From Acanthosepion pharaonis (Eukaryota > Mollusca > Cephalopoda > Sepiida > Sepiidae): a DNA stretch of 64,000 bases. The notes below the pieces were generated by a model. The model did no database searches, had not been told where the DNA came from, and saw nothing but the letters and a program-made list of their open reading frames with translations. Shown here piece by piece: positions 1 to 10,570 of the stretch. The translations under genes were made by a program, and so were the position numbers. Each line of letters opens with the position of its first letter. Positions within the stretch are counted from its first letter, which is position 1. The stretch covers positions 478,001 to 542,000 of the forward strand of contig CAHIKZ030004302.1 in assembly GCA_903632075.3 (NCBI GenBank), in the 5' to 3' direction.

Positions 1-33
1 TATGACTAAAAGAGTGAAGTATTATTATCACCA

Positions 34-34
<1 letters not shown>

Positions 35-99
<65 letters not shown>

Positions 100-118
100 A
101 TTATTATCATTATTATTA
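35..118. repeat. (TAA)n followed by (TTA)n palindromic microsatellite
   Basis: A run of TAA triplets up to about position 67 switches directly into ATT triplets, with a few interruptions (TAA, CAT) near the right end. The halves are mutually complementary, so one strand can fold into a hairpin. No coding signal is present. Confidence 0.95.
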
Positions 119-713
119 GTGTACCCGTGCCGTCAAAAATGACGGCAATTTTTAGAAAGATTTAATTGTGAGATGCAATGAAACAATTGTCTTGAAAAAA
201 AAAAGTATTGCAAAACAATAAAGCAGAGATAAAAATGCACAACAAAAATAGAGGTCAATGAACCTTTCAATTAATCTGTCCCCTTTTTTGTATTTTGTAG
301 ACGTTCAATGGTATCCATGATACAAAGATTACTCCTGGTATTATATAAATCACTTTTTGCTCAATATCTTTTCATGCTAAAATTTTTATTTGTTTAATAT
401 AACAGTGAAATGGAAATATCTCTCGGAAGAAAAAGAATAGCAACAGAACGATAAAGACGATGACAAGTTAAAACGAGACGAACAAATAATAGTCAAAAGT
501 ATCTGAATGCATCTCGTTAAAAGCTTAAACAAATAAGACTGCATTCTAAGAATGACTGGGATCTGATTATGGTAATTTAGTTGTTTATTTCGCTCGGGGA
601 CTAATGTTTTCTAAATGCAAAGAAATATTTTATTTGTATACATTATTAAAACGACTAAAGGAAGTAATCACTCATAAATTTCCTAACGCTACTTTCAAGT
701 AACAGACGGGACA

Positions 714-714
<1 letters not shown>
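119..714. other. Unassigned AT-rich DNA
   Basis: About 600 bases with no open frame of note, no recognised repeat and no RNA gene signal. Confidence 0.5.

Positions 715-788
<74 letters not shown>
715..788. repeat. (TA)n microsatellite
   Basis: Uninterrupted TA dinucleotide run of about 73 bases. Confidence 0.97.
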
Positions 789-791
<3 letters not shown>

Positions 792-1157
792 CTAATGACT
801 CTATTGTTTGAATATTATTATTAGTAGCGTCAGAAGCAGTGTGTACTCTATAGGAAATTCGACCTTAAATAAGACAACAAATTGTGAAATATGGAAAAAT
901 CAAATAAATTCATTAAGCCTAAACTATTTATTTTTTATTTCCTTTGATTTCTAGTGCATATTCATTCCTTACAGGGTCCCGATCAGAGACTTTAGATCAG
1001 AATAGGCGTCATGACATTTTCCACTGATAAGCTTTGGGAAAAAAATCACACATATTTTGCATAGATAAAGCCCGTCTGTAATTGTGAGAACATTTTTTTT
1101 TGTATTTCTTTAAGCCATGTGCTACCAGGAATCCCTTCAATGAGTCTATTGGACAAT

Positions 1158-1269
1158 ATTTACATTATTCGGACTATTGTCCTCATCTTCGCCATATTTA
1201 TTACAACATTTCGGCCGTTGTACGCTCCGGCTATCTTCAGGTAGTTGGAATGTCGAACCGAACCCTTTC
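1158..1269 (-). mobile_element. Half copy of Penelope-related foldback repeat
   Basis: Starts with TTTACATTATTCGGACTATT and runs through the conserved block TTTCGGCCGTTGTACGCTCC to a GGAATGTCGAAC-like segment, then loses similarity. It is one arm of the family also found at 3896, 11893, 21972, 31213, 48825 and 49662. On the minus strand it carries CTGAAGA, a GCCG/CGGC pair and GAAA, the hammerhead-like core discussed for the other copies. The inverted partner arm is missing, so this is a truncated insertion. Confidence 0.8.
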
Positions 1270-2755
1270 TCGAGCGATTTCAAATATGTGTTCTTATCCT
1301 CTCGGGCTTCAAAATCTATCAGAGAATTTTCAACATAATTTTTTCACAAGAGACTGGACGATTTGTCTGGATTTTTCTTAGTTGAAATTCCAAATAGTGA
1401 AGCCACATTATTTTGTGCAAACTTTGGTGACTTATACACTTAGGAAGGAGGCTGAATGCGCAATATTTTGACCAGTGTATGTACTAATCAGCCTTATCAT
1501 GTCGCTGCAAATACTCTGTTGGCGCCAGTCGGATACGATAGAGATATCACGCGGTCAATTGTCTCCGAATTATCTACACATAAGATCGGCTTCTCTGTTT
1601 CAGGACATTACATTGGTAGTTCCTGGTAAGTAAGCACTGATAACGGGAAACAATTAAGAATATTTCGGTGTTTGGTTTTGGACCAGGCACTTATGAGTAA
1701 GAGTTTAATCAATATCAAGATCTTTGGTTCTGATAGGGTATTTGCCGTGCAGAGGTTGTTTTTCCTCTAGTACTTGCTTTTTAAGGATGATCTGCTTCAC
1801 TACTTTTTTATATGCTTTGCATTTTTTCAGTTTGCAATGCATTTTCTGGCTCGTTTATTTGTATAGTATACGTACCAATTATGGCGTCGGGTCGATTCAC
1901 TAAATATAGCAGGAACACCAAATATATAGGTACGACTACTATTTATATTAAAGATTCTTCCACGTACAGGATTCAAGAAATAATAACAACTCCAATTTGT
2001 TCACCAACAAATATATATTGAATAAAATACAATGAGCATATAATAAAATCGTATTCATAATGTAGATTAAAGAGAAGGAAGTTGTTTCCCATTTGACTGT
2101 AGATTGATTGTAATCAACCGTTTGAAGAAAGTTCTCTTGTGCGATAAATGTTCCGAAATAACTGTTAGAGCAAAGTTTGCATGTGAAGAATGAATAACAC
2201 CATTAATACAATTGCTTGAAATGTGTTGTGTATAAACTGGTTTGAATCAACAAAGTACTGGTTGATTGTGCATGGCAAAAGTTACAGAGAGAAATTCTGT
2301 GTATGTGTGTACGTTAGAGTGTAATGAGCAAGATCGTGGATTTGTGTTGACGACTAGGATCTTAGTGGATGTTACTGGCAACTTGCGAAAAGTCACCTTA
2401 TTTAAGGAAAAGTGGTTAACTCCTACGGAACCGCGGGAAAACTTGATCTTACATTAAAAATATGTGATTGGTTAAAAATTAACCAATTACTACACACGTA
2501 TTAAAAGAATAGGTAAGTATGCTCAGAACCAAAAGATTCAAAGGAACGACTGCGATGGCTAAATTGTCCTATAAAAAGGTAGTAGTAATTTATTAGCCAA
2601 TCGCAGGCGATTAAAATGACTTGGAGTGTATGTGGGTGTGGAAAACATAGCAACCGCTATAGATGCATTTCTCTAACATAGGTTGTGGAGACTTTTGCCT
2701 GCATAATTTTACACCCTATTGTGTAAGAACCGGTTTCAACATGCAGTCGTTTGTT
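1270..2755. other. Unassigned region
   Basis: No feature recognised with confidence. A small perfect hairpin (ATTGGTTA / TAACCAAT) lies at 2466-2486, and a bulged inverted repeat with about 13-bp arms spans roughly 2549-2606. The plus-strand frame at 2266-2457 (63 codons) matches nothing I know and may be chance. Confidence 0.4.
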
Positions 2756-2920
2756 TTGTGATGCCAACCATCACTCGCTGCCACTTTTGTGATGCTCACT
2801 ATAGCAGAGACTTTATAATCACAAATACAAATATAGTACGACACTGAACAACGATGGAGTCAGACGCCTTCGAATAAGACTCGCACCAATAGTACTTGCT
2901 GTATAATACTCGCTCGAATA
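2756..2920 (+). repeat. Dispersed repeat X, copy 1
   Basis: This stretch is collinear with 4500-4653. Shared blocks include TTTGTGATG, CACTCG, TAGCAGAGACTTTATAATC (here) and AATAGTACTTGCT, with indels between them. Both copies run in the same direction about 1.7 kb apart. They could be fragments of a long terminal repeat or of an unnamed dispersed family; I see no terminal TG/CA pair or target duplication that would decide. Right of the unit is a degenerate GAATAGTAATCC-like short repetition up to about 3000. Confidence 0.65.
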
Positions 2921-3009
2921 GTAATCCGTATAGTGATCCGAATAGAGAAATAGTATCGTGAATAGAGTAGATAATAGCAGTCTGTATCGTATAGAGGATA
3001 GACTAGAAA

Positions 3010-3779
3010 TGCCGATCGTTAGTCGTCAGTTACTTACTACGTATATGCGTTTTCTCTATGGTCACGTTGTCTACTTAATTCACTAATAGGATCGCCTGTG
3101 TTTGCTCACTGGCGATCTACGTTCAAATTCAAGTGTCGACAGTGGCACTTTATTCTTATATGTTTACTGTAATTAAGCAAAATGGCCCATGATTTTCGTT
3201 TGCAATGGCATTCAAATTTACATTCGGTCACTGAATGATGTTCGATGGTTAAGTCGATGATCTGTGGGAAGCGTTCGTGTTGGTTGTTTTTGGTTAGTGG
3301 CATATCAATCTCTATGCGTTGTTTAATACCGAAATCTAAATATTTTGTAAATAATTTTCTTGAGATAATAATGGTTTTGGTGATACAAGTCCTACTTATT
3401 AACGCAGAGCTGGGCTGTAAGAAATGTATTCATACCTTTCCCAAGTGTATTCGCGCGTAAATGAATATTACGAACCCAGCTGAAATTGGATCTCGGCTCT
3501 ACAATGAGTAATTTTGAGTAATTACATTATATTACACGCACATCTATGATTACAGAATTTGGTATTCCGAAGCTGTCACCTATTAGCTATTTAACAGGAC
3601 CGACGTTGCTTAACTTTCAACGTGATGTAGCCTTAAGCGAAGAGGTTTTGTATTTTGGTATCAACGTCTTTTTTGTCTTTGAAATGGAGTAATTAATAAT
3701 ATGATGTATGTGTTTGAAGACATGTCTAGAATGTTTATAGCGTTAATTTTGTTTCGGGCCTTCAGTTCTATATTTTTAG
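3010..3779. other. Unassigned region
   Basis: No recognised gene or repeat. Several 60-70-codon frames exist on both strands but none resembles a known family. Confidence 0.35.
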
Positions 3780-3883
3780 GTGTTTCACGCAGGGGGTTAC
3801 AGAGAGTGAAAATGGGGGAAACGTTTACGTATAGAGGGGACTGAGAAAATGATAGAATGGCCGGGTTTACTGCAAAAGAAGAG

Positions 3884-3895
3884 GATTAACGTTGC
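3884..3895. repeat. Left target-site duplication of the 3896 insertion
   Basis: GATTAACGTTGC, repeated exactly at 4061-4072 on the other side of the inserted element. Confidence 0.85.
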
Positions 3896-4060
3896 CTGTC
3901 TATATTTCTGAGATGAGGTATTGTGTACATTATTTACATCAGGTGGTTGGAATGTTCGACATCCCAACCACCTGAAGAAAGCTGGAGCGTACAACGGCCG
4001 AAACGTTGTGATAAATATGGCGACAAAGATGAGGACAATAGTCCGAATAATGTAAATAAA
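3896..4060 (+). mobile_element. Short Penelope-related foldback insertion with 12-bp TSD
   Basis: The element begins CTGTCTATATTTCTGAGATG and ends GTCCGAATAATGTAAATAAA. It is flanked by an exact 12-bp direct repeat GATTAACGTTGC at 3884-3895 and 4061-4072, a target-site duplication that fixes its ends. Inside, the outer left arm is joined to GGTGGTTGG, a short loop and CCAACCACC, so the head region seen in other copies has been lost. The right half contains CTGAAGA (3972-3978), a short stem and GAAAC (4000-4004), then the conserved tail. It sits in an older antisense LINE tail. Confidence 0.85.
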
Positions 4061-4072
4061 GATTAACGTTGC
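4061..4072. repeat. Right target-site duplication of the 3896 insertion
   Basis: GATTAACGTTGC, identical to 3884-3895. Confidence 0.85.
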
Positions 4073-4499
4073 ATTTAAATGTTTGAAGATTGTAGTTTTC
4101 ATGGAAACAATTAAGGAATATATTTTAATTGGGTTCCTAGTTCCATCCACTGACGTCTTCATAAAGGTGACTGTCATGATTTTTTCAAAATATTACTACA
4201 TGGAGATTACGACTCTTCATTTTGAGTATAAGTTTTCTATTTGCTGCATGTGGGGCGGTAGCATGTAGCTGCTCTGTTGAACAGTCGATATAATTTGATA
4301 GTACCATGTTGCGCATGGATAGGAGTTTGTAAAATGTACTTCCGGTGGACAACGCTAAGCTGTAGTCTTTTCTAACGTCGACTAGAATATCGGATAAGCT
4401 TAGCCTCTTCAACCTTAAACTCTTTCCCTTTTAACTACTAAGAATAAAGAAAATAAAAGTAAGTCAGTTTGCAAAAAATGGAAATATATAAACCTCTAT

Positions 4500-4653
4500 T
4501 TTGTGATGTCAATGAACACTCGTTGTCACTTTCGTAATGCTAGTTGTAGTAGAGACTTTGTAATCGCAGATACAACAATAGTAGCGCCGTTGAACTATAC
4601 AGGTAACAGACGACATCGAATATTACTCGAACTAATAGTACTTGCTCGATAAT
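4500..4653 (+). repeat. Dispersed repeat X, copy 2
   Basis: Collinear with 2756-2920: it shares TTTGTGATG, CACTCGTTG, TAGAGACTTTGTAATC and CTAATAGTACTTGCT, then ends just before a (TA)n tract. Function and family are not recognised. Confidence 0.65.
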
Positions 4654-4661
4654 TTTTTTCA

Positions 4662-4664
<3 letters not shown>

Positions 4665-4695
<31 letters not shown>
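4665..4695. repeat. (TA)n microsatellite
   Basis: Short TA run immediately downstream of dispersed repeat X copy 2. Confidence 0.95.
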
Positions 4696-4699
<4 letters not shown>

Positions 4700-5948
4700 A
4701 TGACTGAGTATCTGGATATTATTTTCTAAATGTTGATTTTTAAGTAATATGTAAATGTACTCATGTGCTTTCTTATCTGGTGTGAAATTCGGCTTTTGAG
4801 AATGTTAACAATTGCATATAGAACAATTACAAATAAGATTTTTGCCGTATAATTTTGAATTTTTAAAATTGTGAATTAAAAACTTTACATTTATTTTGAT
4901 GTGATTAGATAATCAATTCAGCATTTGAATAATAACAACGCAGACACATGCGAACACAACAAAAATTCAGGAATGACGGCATCTTTTCATGTCTGAAAGC
5001 GAAAACAATTTCATTGTTTTTGTTTTCCATTTGTGATCAGTTGTTGGCGAAAACAAACAATTTTATTACACTTCTTCCAAATTTCTTAACAATGAATATT
5101 TTTTAAAAGTCTCTTTGGAAAAAAAAAGTATTGCAAATTAAAATGAATATTTATTTCTAAAATTCTTTTTACTCCCTACCGATGTATCATTTCTGTATTT
5201 CTTTTATAGAGATGTTTTTGTAATTTCGAGTGGGATTATACATTTATAAATTTTAGGCATATGTGCACTTGCTGATCTATAAAATTACATGCTTTTTTTC
5301 AAATTGTTTTTGATTAGACATCATTTCTTTTATAAAGACCCTATTTTAGTTTGGCCTTTTCTTTTTACTTGTGCCTTTTCTTCCTCTGTCTAATCTTCTC
5401 TTTTCATGTATACATAAGGTTAGTAAATGCAAACCAGACGACAAATTTTCATACATACATCGGCAGATAAATTGGCTAGATTTTAAAATTTGGATCATAT
5501 AATAATTTATAGTGTCTAATGTCACCAAAATTAAGACACACTTTTCCGGTGTCTGCTTTTTTTAATTTTAGGTCAACGAATCGGTCGTGATTTATCTATC
5601 TGTATCTCACTCTATTTAAACTTTTAGTCCCCACCTTCCCGTTAAGGCCTTTCCTGTTCTTCTGTCTTCCGTTACATCTCTCTCTAGAGCTTTTATACAT
5701 TTCCCTATCACTCTTATTTCTTACTCTCACACATACACTCTCACTGAAATTTTGTTTTTATACCCGGAGTTATGTTTTCTGTCTGCTTTTGAATTTATAG
5801 GTCTGATGAATTCGATAGTGATTACAATTCCAATGTAACCATGGAATATTAGTGTTTGAGCCTTTTATATTATATTCTTGCTCTGTACTGTACATTGAGC
5901 TCTACCTGAATATTATCCTATTGGAAATATATATATATTGACCACTAA

Positions 5949-5950
<2 letters not shown>
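4700..5950. other. Unassigned region
   Basis: AT-rich sequence with no recognised gene or repeat family. Confidence 0.4.

Positions 5951-5954
<4 letters not shown>

Positions 5955-5998
<44 letters not shown>
5955..5998. repeat. (TA)n microsatellite
   Basis: TA run that directly abuts the left arm of the hairpin element at 5999-6200. Confidence 0.95.
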
Positions 5999-6003
<5 letters not shown>

Positions 6004-6200
6004 TTTTACATAGGGACAAAACAACTTACTCACTACAAAGATGCATTTTTGCTTCGACGCGCATGCATCTCGAATGGTGAGAATAAAAAACAGTCGTTAT
6101 GGTAACCATTTTTGGTTATAACCAGTCGTGATGCATGCGCGTCGAAAGAAAAATGCATCTTTGTAGTAAGTTGTCTTCTCCTTACGTAAAAATTATAATA
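5999..6200. mobile_element. Hairpin MITE-like element
   Basis: The outer about 70 bases on each side are inverted copies. The left arm reads ATAATTTTTACATAGGGACA at its outer end and reaches TTCGACGCGCATGCATC. The right arm is its reverse complement with a few mismatches and a small indel. A loop of about 50 bases carries a partly self-complementary GTTATGGTAACC / GGTTATAAC. There is no coding capacity. The shape is that of a miniature inverted-repeat element, probably with a TA-type target, but no exact duplication can be read because the flank is a TA tract. Confidence 0.85.
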
Positions 6201-6319
6201 AATAATTATTGCTCTGCTCTTGGTATTGAACCCTCTTTTGAATTAAAGCTGTGAACTTTAGCATTTATATTATTTTCGTTCTCATTTCATTCGGTTATAT
6301 ATATATATATATATACACA

Positions 6320-7150
6320 AAATTATTTTGATTTTCAAAAAAATATAAAAATAATAATAAATGATGCATGTAATAAAGTAAGACGCAAATATTGACTAAA
6401 AATCCAGGTGTATTAATATAAATATAAAAAAAAATAATTGCATATTTATTGCCAACCTTTTTCTAATAATTTAGAACATGATTGGTATCAAGAACGTGTC
6501 CCATTAGTAAATATCAACTTCGCTATCATGTGTTGAAGCGATTATAATCACCCTTTTTCCCTTTGAAATAACTGCCTGTATAACTGCATCTTGGATAAAT
6601 ATGGCTTTAAAACTGCAGTCATTTGATAACCGGAAAGAGTTATAGCAGGAAGATGTGTTGGATGCGGCAAACTTCGTAAAAATACCATGACATCATGACT
6701 TTATCTGTGTGTAGGGAAGTTTCGTTTCGCAGTAGAATTTCACCTTTAGAAATCTCTGGTCCCTTTAGGCGAAGAGATTCCTGCAGTTTTATTTATCTCT
6801 CCGGCCATTTGACATGAAATTTGCGAGATACACAAACGACGTTCTGTATATCGAATTAATTATTCATATTGAAATAAAATATATTACCATATTTTTTTTG
6901 TATTTTAATAGCACAAATTGATTACGTTGAAAAGTCTATTACTACAAATATCGTTAAAATGTAAAAATTAAAATTATTATATAAAAAAACGCCAACGTTA
7001 ATTTGTTATATTACTGATAAAGTGTCTTTAAATATTTGACAGTCATTACTGCAAGTAACATTAAAATAAATATAGTCAATTAATAGTAAAATCGAGTCGG
7101 AGGAAAAAAATCAATAAATTGCAATACTGTTGGTAGGTGGCTAACAAAGG
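6320..7150. other. Unassigned region
   Basis: AT-rich, no recognised features; it ends at a T-run at about 7154-7170. Confidence 0.4.
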
Positions 7151-7569
7151 TAGTTTTTTTTTTTTTTTTTAGCGGCAAATCATCTTCTTATGAGTCATTT
7201 AATGTCGAAATATAATTTTCTTGGCAACATTAGTAACTTCTCTTACAAAAATATATTGCTTGTATTTTTTTAACGTATTACTGTTAGTATTTTTATTTTA
7301 CAAATGTATTGCTGTTTTTGCTTTTATACTAAAAATATTCATTTATACTTTCATAGTAGTTTGACACTAGTTTGGGGTTAACTATATTCCCATATTTGGG
7401 ATCCTAACATATACTACTAACGCGGGTCTGATGAACCTGTGAAAACAGCAACAACACTCTCCTCAAGACTTACTGATAAGTGGCATTGCTGCCAGATGTA
7501 GTTTATAGTCATACCCAGGACGGAACAAAAGGAGTTAAATGGAGCAGAAAGACACATATATAAGAGAGA

Positions 7570-7682
7570 GCTAGAGAACTTCGACGTGCTGTAATGGTTA
7601 GAAAACTGGTCTCGCTAGATCAATTACGACTAAGTAATGAGTTCGATCTCGATATTTTCCGCCTTGTGCCACATCTAATTTA
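7570..7682 (+). repeat. tRNA-derived SINE-like repeat, family A
   Basis: An A-box-like GTGCTGTAATGGTTAGA is followed about 50 bases later by a B-box-like GAGTTCGATCTC, then a tail GCCTTGTGCCACATCTAA. The same order, often decayed, recurs at 10.6, 12.4 and 17.5 kb (minus) and at 38.5 and 58.8 kb (plus). The promoter-box pattern is that of tRNA-derived SINEs. It is not a tRNA gene, because no acceptor stem pairs. Confidence 0.65.
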
Positions 7683-8057
7683 CAGTAAGTAAATAATTGT
7701 ATACAAAGAAAGAGGGCAATTAGTGAACGTGAGAACAGAAGTTACAAATTAGAGATCAAGGTACACGAGATTTATTTTCGTGTCCTATCAGTTACGTTGT
7801 TGTAAGTGTCGTTTCCTTTTTTTTTTTTTCAAAATCATCACGACATGTGGATAATATGAAGCGGTAATTCCTTTTACGTTATTAAGCGTGCAAATTTTGG
7901 AAAAAACTGGATCCGACCATTTCAAGAAAATGAAATAAAACTGTTCGACTTTTTTCTTTCCTATAAATAGGAAAAAAGTTCTTCGCACGCGACACGTATT
8001 TTGACTATATAGTGTAAGTTGATAATGGGAATATTTTTAGATGCCAATATAACAGTC

Positions 8058-8059
<2 letters not shown>

Positions 8060-8088
<29 letters not shown>
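8060..8088. repeat. (AAT)n microsatellite
   Basis: Uninterrupted AAT triplets. Confidence 0.95.
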
Positions 8089-8093
<5 letters not shown>

Positions 8094-8315
8094 TATATTA
8101 ATAATAGTAATAATAATTTCATACGAGTAAAAATGTGGATAATGAAATGAATGGAATACCGCAATGAGGCATTTCAAATTCTGTTACTGAACAAAGGGAA
8201 AAGAAGAATAATAATCGGAAGTGAATATTCCAGGGAATGATCAAGAGGATCAACGTGAGTGATGTTATTTTTGAAGTAGATAGTACCGTGAGAAATAAAA
8301 AAAAAAAGAAGAAAG

Positions 8316-8697
8316 AAAAATGAACAAAGAATAATCATGAGGTAAGAAAGGAAAATAAGCAATGACTCATCACGAGAGAACAAGGAAATATAGACAAAAA
8401 CAATCAGGAGAGACAAAGAAAAGATAAGCAAAGTATGGTCACGAGAGAAAGAAAAAATAAGCAAAGAAGAGTCAAGAGAGACGAAAGAAATGAAGTAAAA
8501 TCTCATCATGAGAGAATACAGAAATAGAAGCAAAGCACAATCGAGAGAGAAAACATAAGCAAATATTCATAGCGAGAGAAGAAGGAAAAATATTGAAAAA
8601 AAACAATCGAAAGAAATGAAGAAAAAATGAACAAATAATCATCGCACGGAGAGAAGAAAATATAAGCAAATAATCATTGCATGTGACGAAGGAAATG
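8316..8697 (+). repeat. Degenerate 34-bp minisatellite, left part
   Basis: About ten units of 28-37 bases follow the pattern TCATCACGAGAGAA, then a purine-rich stretch, then TAAGCAAA. The array stops at the left end of the Tc1-type element and resumes at 10230. The long minus-strand frames here (8174-8533, 8472-8723) are translations of the purine-rich repeat and are not genes. Confidence 0.85.
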
Positions 8698-8886
8698 CAG
8701 TGGAAATAAATATTCGTACACATGAAAAATTGTATTTTTATAAATGTAAAAGCCTTAACTAAAACAAATTTTCATACATTATATGTGTAAAGATACATTT
8801 TATTAAAAAATAGTAATAAACTTAATTCTTATTCTAACAGAATTTTTTCATTTTAACTGATGAAAAAAGTATTCTTACAGAACAAA
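8698..8886. repeat. Left terminal inverted repeat of Tc1-type element
   Basis: Its reverse complement matches 10032-10229 with scattered mismatches. The outer motif is at about 8705-8722 and the inner motif AAAAAAGTATTCTTACAG at about 8863-8880. Confidence 0.85.
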
Positions 8887-8920
8887 AAAAGCATATTAGC
8901 TTAATTTAATACTTTGTGGA

Positions 8921-9890
8921 TTATCCTTTATTGAGTTCAACAGCTGCCAGTCCATTCCTGTACGTCTGAACTAATGATTTGCACACATCCAGTGGTATTT
9001 TGTCCCATTCTTCTTGGCATATTGTCTTCAAATTCTTGATATTTGTCGGTGCTCTTTTCCCAATTTGAATTTTCAAACATCGCCATAAATTATCGATTGG
9101 GTTCAAGACTGGCCATTGCAAGACATCAATGTTACTTTCAGCTAACCATTTCCTTGTAGATTTAGTGGTATGCTTAGGATCCTTATCCAGTTGGAAAACG
9201 CAATCAGGAGGTAGCCGAAGTCTCTCAACAGAACGCATTATATTGTCTTGCAGAATTTTCTGGTATCTTTCGGCATTCATCTTGCCATCTATTATTGATA
9301 TTCTGCCAACACCCTTTGCAGAAAAACAGCCCCAGATCATGATACTGCCACCACCAAACTTTACAGTTGGCAACGTGTTCTTTGGTAAGTAGGCTTCACC
9401 GTCATTCCTCCACACATGATTTCGATTATTATGACAAAACAACTCTATTTTAGTTTCATCTGTCCATAGTACTTTTTCCTAAAAAGAATATTCTTTATTC
9501 GAATTTTAGCCTAGCATCTCTGTGTCGTTTAAGAGGAGTGTAGTCTTCCTTGGGATGCGTGATTTAAGACTGTTTTTGTGTAGTTCATTACTTATTGTAC
9601 GCTTGGTTACTTTAATCCCTAATGCACGCAGATGTTCCTGCAGCTATTCTCGGCTAACCTGTAGATTTTGTTGGATCTGGCGTCATAATATCCTTGCTGA
9701 TATTAGAGATATCTTCCTCGGAGCACCTGTTCTTCTTTGGTTTTCGACGCTGTTACGAGTTTTGAACCTTGCAGTGAACGAAACAATTGTAGTAAAAGGA
9801 ATTCAGGTTGTTAGAGATCGTTCTGCAACTGTTCCCACCTTTTCAATGAGACAAAATGTGTTGTTTTTTTGTGAAATAGTCAATTCTTGA
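8921..9890 (-). pseudogene. Tc1-family transposase, frameshifted
   Basis: On the minus strand, 8921-9442 encodes the catalytic half: GGGSIMIWGCFSAKGVGRIS, FQLDKDPKHTTKSTRKWL and LNPIDNLWRCLK. The first acidic motif (LWTDETKIEL) lies just upstream of the first methionine, so the coding frame continues past it to about 9475. Further upstream, shifted frames encode helix-turn-helix-like remnants (KTRNSVENQRRTGAPRKI, RALGIKVTKRTISNEL). Family members read SPDLNPIENLW at the third acidic motif; here the SPD part is lost and the catalytic glutamate is aspartate, so the active-site spacing is broken. It is non-functional as read. Confidence 0.85.
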
Positions 9891-10031
9891 CCTTCTTGTA
9901 AGACTAGAAATTGCAGAATGCTCTGGTAATGGCTAATAGCTTTTACTATAATTACTGATAACATTACTGGAACATTCTAGAACATACTTTTTTCATAATT
10001 AATTGATTATTTTATTCTTATAATTGATTTG

Positions 10032-10229
10032 TACGAATACTTTTTTCACCGGTTAGAATTAAAAAAATGCATTAATTTCTGTTAGAATAAGAATTAATTA
10101 AGTTTGTTATTATTTTTTAATAGTATATGTCTTTATACATAAAATGTGCCAATATTTGTTTTATTTAATGCTTTTACACTTATAAAAATACAATGTTTCA
10201 TGTGTACGAATATTTATTTCCCCTAACTG
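10032..10229. repeat. Right terminal inverted repeat of Tc1-type element
   Basis: Inverted partner of 8698-8886. The inner motif TGTACGAATACTTTTTTCAC lies near 10030-10050 and the outer GTGTACGAATATTTATTTCC near 10202-10221, followed by ACTG and TA. Confidence 0.85.
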
Positions 10230-10315
10230 TATATGCAATGAACAATCGCGACTGACGAAAGAATATTAAGGAAAATATCAACGCGAGAGAAGAATGAAAT
10301 GTAAGTAAAGGACAT
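10230..10315 (+). repeat. Degenerate 34-bp minisatellite, right part
   Basis: ATGAACAATCGCGACTGACG and ATCAACGCGAGAGAAGAATG repeat the unit pattern of 8316-8697, showing that the array once ran continuously across the transposon insertion point. Confidence 0.7.
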
Positions 10316-10570
10316 TTCAGAAAAAAGAAAAAACATTAAATACCAAACATTGTTACATAAACTTAATTAAAAGAAACATCTACTTAAATAGTTTCGTTGT
10401 CAGTCACTCCAAATATTTCTTAAACTGGAAGCTTCTTATGAAACGAGCAAGGAAAGATGAACCTCAAAACAGGAAATGACAATTATTTGGCTTTATATCC
10501 AAGATATTATGCAACATCGTAGTATTAGGCTTTTACATATATTCGTTCTTTTTGTTATCATGCTGATTTT

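Larger units (their letters stand above)
3797..4177 (-). pseudogene. LINE reverse-transcriptase C-terminal tail, interrupted by insertion
   Basis: On the minus strand the flanks encode a tail resembling the end of CR1/Jockey-like LINE ORF2 proteins. The stretch GTRNPIKIYSLIVSMKTTIF aligns in pattern with the same tail at 20.6 kb, followed by a segment ending FPHFHSL. A 165-bp Penelope-related repeat (3896-4060) is inserted between them, and its 12-bp target duplication repeats the residues ATLI on each side while keeping the frame open. The single long minus-strand frame here is therefore a chimera of LINE and inserted repeat, not a real protein. The LINE family assignment is from pattern memory. 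Confidence 0.55.
8698..10229 (-). mobile_element. Tc1-type DNA transposon with long IR/DR termini
   Basis: Both ends carry inverted repeats of roughly 180 bases. Each begins CAGT followed by GGAAATAAATATTCGTACAC, and each has a second related motif, AAAAGTATTC(G/T)TACA, at its inner edge. This outer plus inner direct-repeat arrangement is known from the IR/DR group of Tc1 elements. The right end ACTG is followed by TA (10230-10231), the expected target; the left flanking dinucleotide reads TG, so one base has probably changed. The left CAGT lacks the TTAG-like spacer seen at the right end. The transposase remnant is on the minus strand. The element interrupts the 34-bp minisatellite. Confidence 0.9.

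Noticed and set aside
2266..2457. 63-codon frame starting MCMAKVTERNSVYVCTLE
   Set aside because: Looks protein-like at first glance, but no family resemblance and no neighbouring exons; kept as unassigned.
3797..4177. 126-codon minus-strand frame as a host gene
   Set aside because: It is a chimera of a LINE tail and a foldback insertion kept in frame by the target duplication.
8174..8723. Phe/Ser/Leu-rich minus-strand frames resembling membrane proteins
   Set aside because: They translate the pyrimidine strand of the 34-bp minisatellite.
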